A DNA stretch of 64,000 bases from Rhodococcus sp. B7740 (GTDB lineage Bacteria; Actinomycetota; Actinomycetes; Mycobacteriales; Mycobacteriaceae): the NCBI RefSeq assembly GCF_000954115.1, contig NZ_CP010797.1:372001-436000 (forward strand), read 5' to 3'. The notes beneath the pieces were generated by a model that was not told where the DNA came from, did no database searches, and worked only from the letters and a program-made list of their open reading frames with translations. The position numbers and the translations under genes were made by a program. Shown here piece after piece: positions 47,196 through 56,008 of the stretch. Position 1 is the stretch's first letter, and every line of letters starts with the position of its first letter.

Positions 47196-48083
47196 ATGCC
47201 GGAATCCCTGCTCTGCGGACTGATCGGGACGGGTATCGGCAAGTCGCTCACGCCCACGATGCACGAACGAGAGGGCTCCGAGCACGGGCTGACCTACCAA
47301 TATCGGATCATCGACCTGGACAGCCGTGGACTGACCGTTGAGGACCTCCCCCGTCTCGTCTCCACCGCAGCGGACCTCGGATTTCGGGGACTCAACATCA
47401 CGCACCCGTGCAAACAACGCGTCATCTCCTCTCTCGATGCGCTCTCCGAGGACGCCGCCCGACTCGGAGCCGTCAACACCGTGGTGTTCGCCGACGGCCG
47501 GGCCGTCGGCCACAACACCGACTGGTCCGGATTCGATCGCAACTTCGGCCGCGGACTACCCGGTGCCGACATCGGCGACGTGGTGCAACTCGGTGCCGGG
47601 GGAGCAGGGGCGGCCGTCGCCTACGCGATGGCCCGCCGCGGCGCAGGCAGGCTCACCCTCGTGGACGCCGATCCGCTGCGGGCACAACAACTACGGGAAT
47701 CCTTGTCCGTGATGTTCCCGGACGTCGAGATCCTCTCGGCGGGCCTCGACCGGCTCGCCGCCGTTCTCGACACCGCGACCGGCCTGGTGCATGCCACCCC
47801 GATCGGAATGGTCGAACATCCCGGATCTGCTGTGCCCGAGTCACTGCTGAACCCGAGGATGTGGGTCGCCGAGGTCGTGTATCGGCCCGCCGAAACCGAA
47901 TTGCTCGCTGCTGCATCCCGAGCTGGGTGCCGAACGCTCAGCGGAACCGGAATGGCAGTGTTCCAGGCCGCGGACGCGTTCGAGATATTCACCGGACGCA
48001 CCGCGGACGCCGATCGAATGATCGCGCACATGAGCGCGCTGATCGCGCTGGAGGATCGCGCGACCGCAGGGGTTCTGGCATGA
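47196..48083 (+). CDS. qsuD: Quinate/shikimate dehydrogenase (AroE family, QsuD-like)
   Basis: A 295-aa enzyme. The substrate domain has GLIGTGIGKSLTP near residue 8, with the substrate-binding Ser/Thr, and NITHPCKQ near 68 with the catalytic Lys. HNTDWSGF near 107 supplies the catalytic Asp. The dinucleotide motif GAGGAGAAVAYA follows near 131, and an acidic residue after beta-2 (LVDAD) favours NAD over NADP, typical of catabolic enzymes. It would oxidise quinate or shikimate to the 3-dehydro form. GGAG precedes the ATG. Its stop overlaps the next start (ATGA). The pairing with a dehydroshikimate dehydratase argues for a catabolic role rather than the biosynthetic AroE. Confidence 0.86.
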   Translation: MPESLLCGLIGTGIGKSLTPTMHEREGSEHGLTYQYRIIDLDSRGLTVEDLPRLVSTAADLGFRGLNITHPCKQRVISSLDALSEDAARLGAVNTVVFADGRAVGHNTDWSGFDRNFGRGLPGADIGDVVQLGAGGAGAAVAYAMARRGAGRLTLVDADPLRAQQLRESLSVMFPDVEILSAGLDRLAAVLDTATGLVHATPIGMVEHPGSAVPESLLNPRMWVAEVVYRPAETELLAAASRAGCRTLSGTGMAVFQAADAFEIFTGRTADADRMIAHMSALIALEDRATAGVLA

Positions 48084-49966
48084 CGCGCATCGCCACGTCG
48101 GTGGCCACAGTATCGCTCAGCGGTTCGCTGGACGAGAAGATGCGCGCCATCGCCGAGGCCGGGTTCGACGGTTTCGAGGTGTTCGAGCCGGACCTGATCA
48201 GCTCGCCCGACCTCCCCGAGGACGTCGCGAAGAAAGCAGCCGACCTCGGTCTGACCGTCGACCTCTATCAACCCTTCCGCGATGCCGACTCGGCCGATCC
48301 GGAACAGTTCGCCCGCAATCTCGTTCGCGCCGAACACAAATTCGACGTGATGGAACAGCTGGGGTGCGATCTGCTGTTGGTCTGCTCCTCGCCGCTGGCC
48401 GGTGCCGTCCGTGACGACGCCCTGCTGGTCGAACAGATGGCAACCCTCGCCGAGCGTGCGCATCGGCGCGGAATGCGACTCGCGTACGAGGCGTTGGCGT
48501 GGGGTGCCCACGTCAACACCTACCGCCACGCCTGGGACATCGTCCGGCAGGTCGATCATCCCGCGCTGGGAACGTGCCTGGACAGCTTCCACATCCTCTC
48601 CCGCGGTGACGATTCCTCAGGCATTCGGGAGATCCCCGGCGAGAAGATCTTCTTCCTACAGTTGGCCGATGCCCCGCACCTGGTGATGGACGTACTGCAG
48701 TGGAGCAGACATCACCGATGCTTCCCCGGTCAGGGCAGCTTCGATCTGGCGCGCTTCGGTGCCGATGTCGTGGCCTCCGGGTATTCCGGCCCGTGGTCGC
48801 TCGAGATCTTCAACGACGTCTTCCGACACTCCGACACCGGCCGCACGGCATCCGACGCGCACCGGTCGCTGCTGTACCTCCAGGAGCAGGTGCGCGGCGT
48901 CGAAACACCCACGGACGGAAACGATCTGTTCGCGCCGCCACCGCCGGGTCCGATCGAGAACGTCGTCTCCCTGCGGATCGCGGCAGGGCCTGCGAAGGCA
49001 GCGCAGCTGGGCACCACACTGCGGCACCTGGGCTTCGATCTCACCGCAGCACACAGCGAACACGGACTCAGCCTGTTCACCCAGGGTCCGCTGGCCGTCG
49101 CCGTCGACACCACGGTGGACACGTTGTGGACCGCGCCGGGTGTCCCGGCTCACCTACCGGCGTTGGCCCAGATCGGGGTTCGCAGCGAGCGCCCGGATCT
49201 GTGGCTGACTCGGGCCCGCGCACTGGGAGTCACCGCATCCACCGTCTCCATGCCCGGTGTGGCCGACGCGACCGATGCGGTGGTGCGCCTGGCCGTGACC
49301 GGTGCGACGTCGCTGGACCTACGCACCCGCGACAGTGCGGGTGCCTGGCAATCGGCGTTCGATCTGGTGCCGAGGGTGGTGGAGGAGAACCGGGCCTGCG
49401 TCACGCACGTGGATCACATCGCGCTCGCCGTGCCTGCCGAGAGCTGGGACGGGGTGATGCTGCTGCTGCGCTCGGTGTTCGGCATGGTGCCACACGAGGG
49501 CCAGGACGTCGTCGACGCGATAGGCCTGGTTCGCAGCCGAGCCCTCACCCTCGCCACCGCCAACGGCACGATTCGACTCTCGCTCAACATGGTTCCCGGC
49601 CGCCCGTCCGACTCGGACCCGCTTCCCGCGGCCCGGCGCGGAGGCGTCGGACACGTGGCGTTCGGATGCGAGGACATCCATGCCGCTGCGAGAGCGATGA
49701 CCGAACGCGGGCTCACCCCGTTGCGGATCTCGCCCAACTACTATCGCGATCTCGACGCGCGATTCGGGCTCGGCCCCGAGACCCTGGACGCGATGCAGCG
49801 TCTGGGGATCCTGTACGACGCGGACGCGACCGGCGGTGAGTTCTTCCACTTCTTCACCGAGACCGTCGGCGACGACCTGTTCTTCGAGGTGGTCCAGCGC
49901 GTGGGTGGCTACGAGGGCTACGGAGAGACCAATTCGGCCGTGCGACTGGCGGCGCAACTGCAGTAG
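48080..49966 (+). CDS. qsuB: 3-Dehydroshikimate dehydratase fused to an HPPD-like domain (QsuB type)
   Basis: A 628-aa two-domain enzyme. Residues ~1-270 are a xylose-isomerase-like TIM barrel; the metal ligands are expected in AYEALAW, CLDSFH, FLQLADA and SLEIFND. It dehydrates 3-dehydroshikimate to protocatechuate. Residues ~290-628 are a VOC domain like 4-hydroxyphenylpyruvate dioxygenase, with VDHIALAVP, GGVGHVAFG and FFEVVQRVGGYEGYG. These keep the two His and the Glu that would hold iron. C. glutamicum QsuB and P. putida QuiC1 have this architecture (recalled). The ATG at 48080 overlaps the dehydrogenase stop. The product feeds the pcaHG dioxygenase encoded 5 kb away. Confidence 0.88.
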   Translation: MTRIATSVATVSLSGSLDEKMRAIAEAGFDGFEVFEPDLISSPDLPEDVAKKAADLGLTVDLYQPFRDADSADPEQFARNLVRAEHKFDVMEQLGCDLLLVCSSPLAGAVRDDALLVEQMATLAERAHRRGMRLAYEALAWGAHVNTYRHAWDIVRQVDHPALGTCLDSFHILSRGDDSSGIREIPGEKIFFLQLADAPHLVMDVLQWSRHHRCFPGQGSFDLARFGADVVASGYSGPWSLEIFNDVFRHSDTGRTASDAHRSLLYLQEQVRGVETPTDGNDLFAPPPPGPIENVVSLRIAAGPAKAAQLGTTLRHLGFDLTAAHSEHGLSLFTQGPLAVAVDTTVDTLWTAPGVPAHLPALAQIGVRSERPDLWLTRARALGVTASTVSMPGVADATDAVVRLAVTGATSLDLRTRDSAGAWQSAFDLVPRVVEENRACVTHVDHIALAVPAESWDGVMLLLRSVFGMVPHEGQDVVDAIGLVRSRALTLATANGTIRLSLNMVPGRPSDSDPLPAARRGGVGHVAFGCEDIHAAARAMTERGLTPLRISPNYYRDLDARFGLGPETLDAMQRLGILYDADATGGEFFHFFTETVGDDLFFEVVQRVGGYEGYGETNSAVRLAAQLQ

Positions 49967-49979
49967 CAGCCACCGGTGG

Positions 49980-51191
49980 TCAGCCGATTCGCTCGAACAC
50001 CGCAGCGAGTCCCTGGCCGCCGCCGATGCACATCGTCTCGAGTCCGTATCGGACCTCTCGGCGGTCCATTTCGCGCAACAGCGTTGCCAGAATGCGGGCT
50101 CCGGTGGCTCCGACGGGATGGCCGAGCGAGATGCCGGACCCGTGTGGGTTCAGTCGCGGATCGTCGGGGTCGATGCCCCAGGACCTGGTCACGGCGAGAG
50201 CCTGCGCGGCGAATGCTTCGTTGAGTTCGATGATGCCCATGTCGTCGAGACTCAGTCCCAGCCGTCCCAGTGCCTTCTCGCTCGCGGGGACCGGTCCGAT
50301 CCCCATCGTGCGTGGAGCCACGCCTGCGACGCCCCAGCCGGCCAATCGTGCCAGCGGCCGAAGGCCCAGTGCGGCAGCTTTTTCCGGGGTGGTGACGATG
50401 GCGATCGCGGCACCGTCGTTCTGTCCGCTGGCGTTTCCTGCGGTGACGGTCGACTCGGGGTCGATCGACGCGCGGATCGCCTTCAGCTTCGCCAGTGACT
50501 CCACGGTGGTGTCGGCTCGCGGATGCTCGTCGGTGGTGACGAGCAGCGGATCCGATCTACGTTGGGGGACCGACACTCCCACGATCTCCTCGGCGAACAC
50601 ACCGCTGTTCTGCGCGGCGACTGCACGTCGGTGGGACTGGACTGCGAGTGCGTCCTGATCGGCGCGGCTGATGGAGAACTCCGCGCGCAGGTTCTCTGCG
50701 GTTTCGATCATGCCGCCGGGAACCGGAAAGTTCTTGCCGCCCGCGGTCACTCGCGCCCGGGCGAGGCGGTCGGACAGAGCCACGGCCTCGGCCTTGACGC
50801 CCCAGCGCATGCCGGTGGCGTAGAACTCGGTCTGACTCATGCTCTCGACACCGCCCGCCAGCACCAGATCGTTGCCGCCGGACTGGACCTGCATGCACGC
50901 CTGCAACACCGCTTGCAGACCGGAGCCGCAGCGACGGTCGACCTGCATCCCGGGGACGTCGATACCCAGATCTGCATCGAGCGCGGCAATGCGTCCGATG
51001 GCCGGTGCATCGCCGTTCGGGGACGCCTGACCGAGGATCACGTCGTCGATGTCGGCACCGGAAATGCCCGTGCGGGTGACCAGTTCGGCGATCACCGCAC
51101 CGGCAAGAGCCTGGGCGGAGATGTCCTTGAACTGGCCGCCGAAGCGACCGACCGGGGTCCGAAGTGGTTCGCAGATCACGGCATCAGGCAT
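49980..51191 (-). CDS. pcaF: Beta-ketoadipyl-CoA thiolase
   Basis: A 403-aa thiolase. Catalytic Cys in RRCGSGLQA near residue 90, His in GSGISLGHPVGATGAR near 355 and the second Cys in CIGGGQGLA near 387. It cleaves beta-ketoadipyl-CoA into succinyl-CoA and acetyl-CoA, the final step of the pathway. By sequence alone an acetyl-CoA acetyltransferase would also fit, but the last position of the pcaHGBLRF string makes PcaF the better call. The ATG at 51191 overlaps the pcaR stop by 8 nt. It converges on the dehydratase gene with 13 bp between the two stop codons and no visible terminator. Confidence 0.9.
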   Translation of the reverse strand: MPDAVICEPLRTPVGRFGGQFKDISAQALAGAVIAELVTRTGISGADIDDVILGQASPNGDAPAIGRIAALDADLGIDVPGMQVDRRCGSGLQAVLQACMQVQSGGNDLVLAGGVESMSQTEFYATGMRWGVKAEAVALSDRLARARVTAGGKNFPVPGGMIETAENLRAEFSISRADQDALAVQSHRRAVAAQNSGVFAEEIVGVSVPQRRSDPLLVTTDEHPRADTTVESLAKLKAIRASIDPESTVTAGNASGQNDGAAIAIVTTPEKAAALGLRPLARLAGWGVAGVAPRTMGIGPVPASEKALGRLGLSLDDMGIIELNEAFAAQALAVTRSWGIDPDDPRLNPHGSGISLGHPVGATGARILATLLREMDRREVRYGLETMCIGGGQGLAAVFERIG

Positions 51192-52005
51192 GGGTGGTTC
51201 CTCGCTTGTCGTTGGGTCCGGTGCTCACCCGGAGCAGGTCGATCTCGATGGCGCGGGTGGCGTCGAGCAGAGCCGGTAGCAGTTCGGTGCGCACCGCATC
51301 GGCGGAATGCCGCGCGGCCTGGGTCGAGACGTTCGCCGCTGCGACCACGGCTCCGTGTCCGTCGTGAATGGGAGCCGCGATGGAGCGCAAACCCTCTTCG
51401 AGTTCCTGGTCCACCAGGCAGAAGCCGTCGGATCGGACCCGGTCGAGTTCGCGGCCGAGCGCGTCGGCAGTGGTGATGGTCTTACCGGTGAGCGGAGTCA
51501 ACCGCACCCGATCGAGGTATGCCGCGAGTTCGTCGGCGGGCAGTCCGGCCAACAGCACGCGCCCCATCGATGTTGCGAACGCGGGAAATCGGGTGCCGAT
51601 GTTGATGCCGACGGTCATGATTCGGCTGACCGGAACACGGGCGACGTACACCACGTCGTCACCGTCGAGAATCGAGACCGAGGACGACTCGCGCACTCGT
51701 TCGGCGAGAGCCTCCAGGTGCGGTCCCGAGACTTCCGGGAGCGACAGGCTCGACAGGTAGCTGTAGCCCAGCTCGAGCACTCGCGGGGTGAGCCAGAACA
51801 TCGAGCCGTCGGTACGGACGTAGCCGAGTTCGACGAGGGTGAGCAGGAACCGCCGAGCGGTGGCTCGGGTGAGGTCGGTGGTTCGGGCGACATCGGAGAG
51901 TGTTCGACGCGGATGCTCGGCGTCGAAGGCTCGGATCACCGCAAGGCCACGGCCCAGTGACTGGACGTAGTCCGAGGACGGCGGCGGCGATTCCGCGGAG
52001 TTCAC
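51184..52005 (-). CDS. pcaR: IclR-family regulator PcaR
   Basis: A 273-aa IclR protein. The winged helix YVQSLGRGLAVIRAFDAEHPRRTLSDVARTTDLTRATARRFLLTLVELGYV is at the N terminus. The effector domain follows, with RIMTVGINIGTRFPAFATSMGRVLLA and DQELEEGLRSIAAPI, as in PcaR, PobR and CatR of this family. PcaR proteins respond to beta-ketoadipate. It is translated within the pcaHGBLRF operon: its GTG overlaps the pcaL stop by 4 nt, and pcaF overlaps its own stop by 8. A candidate site for it is found between pcaH and pcaI. Confidence 0.9.
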   Translation of the reverse strand: MNSAESPPPSSDYVQSLGRGLAVIRAFDAEHPRRTLSDVARTTDLTRATARRFLLTLVELGYVRTDGSMFWLTPRVLELGYSYLSSLSLPEVSGPHLEALAERVRESSSVSILDGDDVVYVARVPVSRIMTVGINIGTRFPAFATSMGRVLLAGLPADELAAYLDRVRLTPLTGKTITTADALGRELDRVRSDGFCLVDQELEEGLRSIAAPIHDGHGAVVAAANVSTQAARHSADAVRTELLPALLDATRAIEIDLLRVSTGPNDKRGTTHA

Positions 52006-53183
52006 GAGGTACCCGATTCGGTCTCGGCCGATGTCTCGGCGATGGCCGCGTTCGCGAGACCGAATGCACTGTTGCTGTTCGGAACTCCCGCGTACACCGC
52101 GGTGTGCAGGAACACCTCCGCCATCGTGTCCGGCGCAGTGCCCGCTCGCAGGGCGGCCCGAATGTGCATGTCGAGTTCGTGCTGGTTGCCCACCGCCGTC
52201 AGGATCGCCAGGGTCAGCAGTCTGCGGGTGTGGTGATCGAGTCCTGGCCGATTCCAGATGTCACCCCATGCAGTGCGGGTGATGAAGTCCTGGAACGGTG
52301 CGGTGAAGTCGGTTCGCGCGGCGACACTGCGGTCGACGTGTGCATCACCGAGGATGCTGCGCCGCACCGCCATTCCGGCATCGTGGGCAGCTGCGCGTCC
52401 GAGCGCATACGCATCCGGTCCGATGTGTGCGGCGATGGCCGCGGTGACGGGCCCGGCTTGTTCGACGTTGGCCAGGTGCGCGGCCGGGTCGAGAACTCGG
52501 AACGTCGATCCGATGACGCCGTCGGCGATGATCTTCAGGTCCTCGGGGGTGGTCGAGGGGTCCTGCCGGCCCGCGATCACCAGGGTCGGAGCGGTGATTC
52601 GGTTCAGATCCGATCGAGAGTCCCAATCCGACAACGCCTCACAGCATGCTGCGTAGCCCTCGTCGGACGTTTCAGCGATCATCCGGCGATGCCGGTCGAC
52701 GAGATCGACGTCGCGAGCGGCCAGTTCGGGGGTGAACCAGCGCTGGAGGACGGCGTCGGCCAGGGACGCGGTTCCCGCCGACCTGACCGTTGCGGCCCGA
52801 TCGAGCCATTGCGCCGGCTCACCGAACCTGGCCGAGGTGCACAGCAACGTCAGAGTGATCACGCGCTCCGGGCGGTGGATGGCGATCCACTGCGAGACTG
52901 CGCCGCCGAGCGAGAGACCGACGATGTGAACACGCCGTAGATTCAGGGAATCGATCAGTGCGAGAACATCTTCGGCCAGTTCTGCGACGGAGTACGGACC
53001 GGACGGCACCGGCGATGCCCCGTGCCCACGAAGATCGACGGCGACCACATGGGCAGAAGCGGACAGTGGTCCGATCTGCGGGTTCCACATCGATCGGTCG
53101 GAGCCGAGCGATCCGATCAGCACGACGGTCTCCGCGTCGGCGCGGGGTCCTTCGGTGCGTTCGTGAGCAAGTGCGACGGTCAT
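52002..53183 (-). CDS. pcaL: Fused enol-lactone hydrolase / 4-carboxymuconolactone decarboxylase
   Basis: A 393-aa fusion. Residues ~1-255 are an alpha/beta-hydrolase (PcaD) with the nucleophile in VGLSLGG near residue 97 and a C-terminal His (DPAAHLANVEQ). Residues ~265-393 are a carboxymuconolactone decarboxylase domain (PcaC), with GDAHVDRSVA..TDFTAPFQDFITRTAWGDIWNRPGL and the helix RRLLTLAILTAVGNQHELDMHI. It carries out two successive steps to beta-ketoadipate. This fusion is known from Rhodococcus and Streptomyces. The ATG at 53183 overlaps the pcaB stop (ATGA); the longer frame upstream is an antisense-type extension within pcaB. Confidence 0.93.
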   Translation of the reverse strand: MTVALAHERTEGPRADAETVVLIGSLGSDRSMWNPQIGPLSASAHVVAVDLRGHGASPVPSGPYSVAELAEDVLALIDSLNLRRVHIVGLSLGGAVSQWIAIHRPERVITLTLLCTSARFGEPAQWLDRAATVRSAGTASLADAVLQRWFTPELAARDVDLVDRHRRMIAETSDEGYAACCEALSDWDSRSDLNRITAPTLVIAGRQDPSTTPEDLKIIADGVIGSTFRVLDPAAHLANVEQAGPVTAAIAAHIGPDAYALGRAAAHDAGMAVRRSILGDAHVDRSVAARTDFTAPFQDFITRTAWGDIWNRPGLDHHTRRLLTLAILTAVGNQHELDMHIRAALRAGTAPDTMAEVFLHTAVYAGVPNSNSAFGLANAAIAETSAETESGTS

Positions 53184-54529
53184 CGTGAATCCTTCGATTC
53201 TGTGGTGAGTTCGGTGTCGAGGGCGTGCTCGGCGAGGATCGCGTCGACCAGCTCGGGCGCGTGGCCGAGATACGCGGCCGGATCGAGTAGTTCGCGCACC
53301 GTCGACGGTGGCAGGAATGCCGTGATGGCAGGGTCGCTGTCCAGCGGCGCTCCCACCGCGCATCGCGCAGTGACTATCTCGCGGGCCTGCTCGGTGTGCG
53401 CTGCCAATGCCGCGGTGACACGTTCGGCGAGCAGCGCTCCACCCGTCGTATCGAGATTGCTGGCCATCGCCTCCGGATGAACGTGCAACCCGCTCAGGCT
53501 CTGCGAGAGTCGATGGGCGGCACCACCGGTGAAGCGCAGAAGATCGGTGATCGTCTCCCATTCGGCATGCCACGCTCCTGCGGCGCGCTGATGTTCGTGG
53601 TCCATGTTCGACAGCACCGTCGACACCGCACCCGGGACTCGCCGGGCCGCAGCCCGCGCGGTGATGGCCGCAACGGGATTTCGCTTGTGCGGCATCGCCG
53701 ATGATCCACCCGGCGCGTCCTCCGAGACCTCGCCCAACTCGGTGCCGGACATCGCCACGATGTCCTGGGCGATCTTGCCGATCGTTCCTGCAGCGATGCC
53801 CAGGGAACACGCGATGTCGGCGATCGCGGTGCGGTCGGTGTGCCAGGGAGTGTTCTGTCGAGCCAAGCCCAGTTCGACGGCCATCGCCGCTGCGATGGCG
53901 GGTCCGTGCGGATACACGGCCGCGAGAGTGCCTGCAGCACCGCCGTACTGGACGGCGCACGCACGTCGAACGGCCGCGATCCCGGTCTGCGCGCGGCGCA
54001 ACGCCGAGAACCAGTTCGCGGCCACCAGACCGAAGGTGGTGGGCAATGCCTGCTGTCCGAGAGTGCGCGCCGCCATCGGGGTGGTCCGGTGGGTCAGAGC
54101 AAGACCCCGCGCTGCCGCACTCGCGGCGTCGAGCGAGCCCTCGATCGCACCGAGCGCATCGCGGGAGACGAGCATCAGCGCGGTGTCCATGATGTCCTGG
54201 CTGGTGGCCCCGGGATGCACTGCCGTAGCAGGAACATCGGCCTCGGCCACCTCGCTGCGAAGGATCTTCACCAACGGGATCACCGGATTGCCTCCGGCCG
54301 CCGAATCCACTCCGAGCCTCGCGATGTCCAGTCCCGCTCCGAGTTCGGTCGCAACAGAGGTGACGACCTCGGCGTGACCGGCCTGCACGAGACCGACCGT
54401 GACCGCGGCCCGGGAGAGCGCCGCCTCGACGGCGAACATCGCTGTCACCCAGGCTCGGTCGCCTACGAGCGGCGCAACGGTATCGCTACCGAACGTCGGA
54501 TCGAACAGTGCCCCTCGCTCGGATTCCAT
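53180..54529 (-). CDS. pcaB: 3-Carboxy-cis,cis-muconate cycloisomerase
   Basis: A 449-aa member of the fumarase/aspartase superfamily. The signature GSSAMPHKRNPV lies near residue 275, TAVHPGATSQDIMDTA near 105 and the N-terminal LFDPTFGSDTVAPLVGD segment is typical of PcaB. It lactonises the ring-cleavage product of protocatechuate to 4-carboxymuconolactone. The ATG at 54529 has GAGGGGA close upstream; an in-frame GTG at 54556 would overlap pcaG. It lies 23 nt downstream of pcaG and is coupled to pcaL. Confidence 0.92.
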   Translation of the reverse strand: MESERGALFDPTFGSDTVAPLVGDRAWVTAMFAVEAALSRAAVTVGLVQAGHAEVVTSVATELGAGLDIARLGVDSAAGGNPVIPLVKILRSEVAEADVPATAVHPGATSQDIMDTALMLVSRDALGAIEGSLDAASAAARGLALTHRTTPMAARTLGQQALPTTFGLVAANWFSALRRAQTGIAAVRRACAVQYGGAAGTLAAVYPHGPAIAAAMAVELGLARQNTPWHTDRTAIADIACSLGIAAGTIGKIAQDIVAMSGTELGEVSEDAPGGSSAMPHKRNPVAAITARAAARRVPGAVSTVLSNMDHEHQRAAGAWHAEWETITDLLRFTGGAAHRLSQSLSGLHVHPEAMASNLDTTGGALLAERVTAALAAHTEQAREIVTARCAVGAPLDSDPAITAFLPPSTVRELLDPAAYLGHAPELVDAILAEHALDTELTTESKDSR

Positions 54530-54552
54530 CGTCCCCTCTCGGCAATCGTGTG

Positions 54553-55191
54553 TCACAGCGCGAAGAACGGAGTCTCGTCGCCGTCCGGATCGGTGTTCTG
54601 CAGCACGATGTCGAGGTGATACCCACCGTGCACCGGTGCTGCGACGAGTCTGGCACGCTTGTGCGCAGGCATGGCGGACAACACCGGATCGACCGCATTG
54701 GCCTCGACTTCGTCGGGAAAGTACACCCGTGTCACGGCTCGGTCGAGCATCCCGCGAGCGAAGACGCTGACGTCGATGTGCGGTGCTTCGACACGATCGT
54801 CCTCGGCCGGCAACGGTCCGGGCTTGATCGTGGTGATCGACATCGTCCCGGTCTCGTCCGCGAACGCGCGCCCGAAGCCGCGGAAACCGACTGTGCGTGA
54901 CGCCACCGCGCCGCGCGGATCGTCGGGGTGATCGAACCGGCCGTCGGCATCGGCCTGCCAGGTCTCGATCATGGCGTCGGACATGGGGTTTCGGGCTCCG
55001 TCGATGACCGTGAACGAGACGGTGATCTCGCCGTCGGTGCCCTGCGGTACCACGCTCTCACCGTCGGGCCACAGCAGTCCGATATGGACGTAGGGACCCA
55101 CTGTCTGAGACGGCGTCTGGCCGAACGGTGCGGTGGTGAAGTCGGCACCGGAGACCACCGGGTAGCGCGGGGCGAACTCGGGATCAGTCAT
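54553..55191 (-). CDS. pcaG: Protocatechuate 3,4-dioxygenase alpha subunit
   Basis: A 212-aa subunit of the intradiol dioxygenase. TPSQTVGPYVHIGL near residue 26 and the beta-sandwich segments IETWQADADGRFDHP and ITTIKPGPLP mark the family. The iron ligands are not kept: the position of HIH in the beta subunit reads HIDVSVF here, as expected for alpha subunits, which shape the active site but do not bind iron. The ATG overlaps the pcaH stop by 8 nt, ensuring equal amounts of both subunits. Confidence 0.94.
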   Translation of the reverse strand: MTDPEFAPRYPVVSGADFTTAPFGQTPSQTVGPYVHIGLLWPDGESVVPQGTDGEITVSFTVIDGARNPMSDAMIETWQADADGRFDHPDDPRGAVASRTVGFRGFGRAFADETGTMSITTIKPGPLPAEDDRVEAPHIDVSVFARGMLDRAVTRVYFPDEVEANAVDPVLSAMPAHKRARLVAAPVHGGYHLDIVLQNTDPDGDETPFFAL

Positions 55192-55900
55192 CGTGGTCGT
55201 CTTCCTCGAAGGGGGTGGCGTTTCGGCCGCGGAGCACGATGTCGAATCGGAATCCGAGGGCCCAGTTGTCCTGTGTCGCTTCGTAATCGAACGCGCCGAT
55301 CATTCGGGCTCGCGAGTCCTCGGGTGCGGCGTTGAAGATCGGATCCTGAAAGAACATGGGGTCGTCCGGGAAGTACATCTGGGTCACCAGTCGCTGAGTG
55401 AACGCCTGGCCGAACAGCGAGAAGTGAATGTGGGCCGGCCGCCACGCGTTGTGGTGGTTGCCCCACGGGTATGCGCCCGGCTTGATCGTGGTGAAACGGT
55501 ATCGACCCTCGGCATCGGTGAGAACGCGTCCGGTGCCGTTGAAGTGCGGATCGAGCGGTGCAGGCCACCGATCGCCGGTGTGGCGGTAACGGCCGCCTGC
55601 ATTGGCTTGCCACACCTCGACGAGGGTGTTCGGAATCGCCTTGCCGTCGCTGTCGAGTACGCGGCCGTGCACGATGATCCTCTGCCCTTGTGCCTCACCG
55701 CCGTTCGCCAGGGTCAGATCGGCGTCGGCGGCGGTGACACGTCCCTCGCCCAGCACCGGTCCGGTGATCTCGGTGAGTCGCTGGGGGAGCAGGGTCAGCG
55801 GCTGCGCCGGATGCCGACGAGCGGTGGTCCGGTACTCGGGGAAGTCGAGCGGGGCATGGACCCCCGATTGATCCCGATACTCGGGCGGGAGAAGAAGCAT
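55184..55900 (-). CDS. pcaH: Protocatechuate 3,4-dioxygenase beta subunit
   Basis: A 238-aa catalytic subunit. It opens protocatechuate between the two hydroxyl groups using Fe(III) and O2, giving 3-carboxy-cis,cis-muconate. The four iron ligands are visible: Tyr in GGRYRHTGD, Tyr in GAYPWGNHHN and the two His in RPAHIHFSLFG. The ATG at 55900 has GAGGAA upstream; an in-frame start at 55960 would reach into the shared regulatory region. It is the first gene of pcaHGBLRF, divergent from pcaIJ across 108 bp. Confidence 0.95.
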   Translation of the reverse strand: MLLLPPEYRDQSGVHAPLDFPEYRTTARRHPAQPLTLLPQRLTEITGPVLGEGRVTAADADLTLANGGEAQGQRIIVHGRVLDSDGKAIPNTLVEVWQANAGGRYRHTGDRWPAPLDPHFNGTGRVLTDAEGRYRFTTIKPGAYPWGNHHNAWRPAHIHFSLFGQAFTQRLVTQMYFPDDPMFFQDPIFNAAPEDSRARMIGAFDYEATQDNWALGFRFDIVLRGRNATPFEEDDHDD

Positions 55901-55971
55901 CGAAGGTTCCTCACGATTGTGGTGATCTACGCAACAGACACCATAGCGAGATGTTCGCATTGTGGCAACCT

Positions 55972-55986
55972 GTTCATATTCCGCAC
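55972..55986. promoter_or_regulatory. Candidate PcaR site GTTC-N6-CGCAC between pcaH and pcaI
   Basis: GTTCATATTCCGCAC has the same ends and length as the Pseudomonas PcaR operator I recall (GTTCGATAATCGCAC). It overlaps the -35 region of pcaI. A second partial copy, TGTTCGCATT (55952-55961), lies 19 bp upstream of TGTTCATATT (55971-55980). Confidence 0.55.
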
Positions 55987-56008
55987 AACATGCGGTAGCG
56001 TGCGTCTC
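55973..56008 (+). promoter_or_regulatory. pcaI promoter, leaderless
   Basis: -35 TTCATA (55973-55978), 17-nt spacer, -10 TAGCGT (55996-56001) and 7 nt to the ATG at 56009. The spacer is largely the perfect inverted repeat CCGCA-CAACA-TGCGG (55981-55995), another possible regulator contact. Confidence 0.6.

Noticed and set aside
47196..48083. The dehydrogenase as biosynthetic aroE of the shikimate pathway
   Set aside because: It is coupled to a dehydroshikimate dehydratase and carries an acidic residue after beta-2 that favours NAD, both signs of catabolism.
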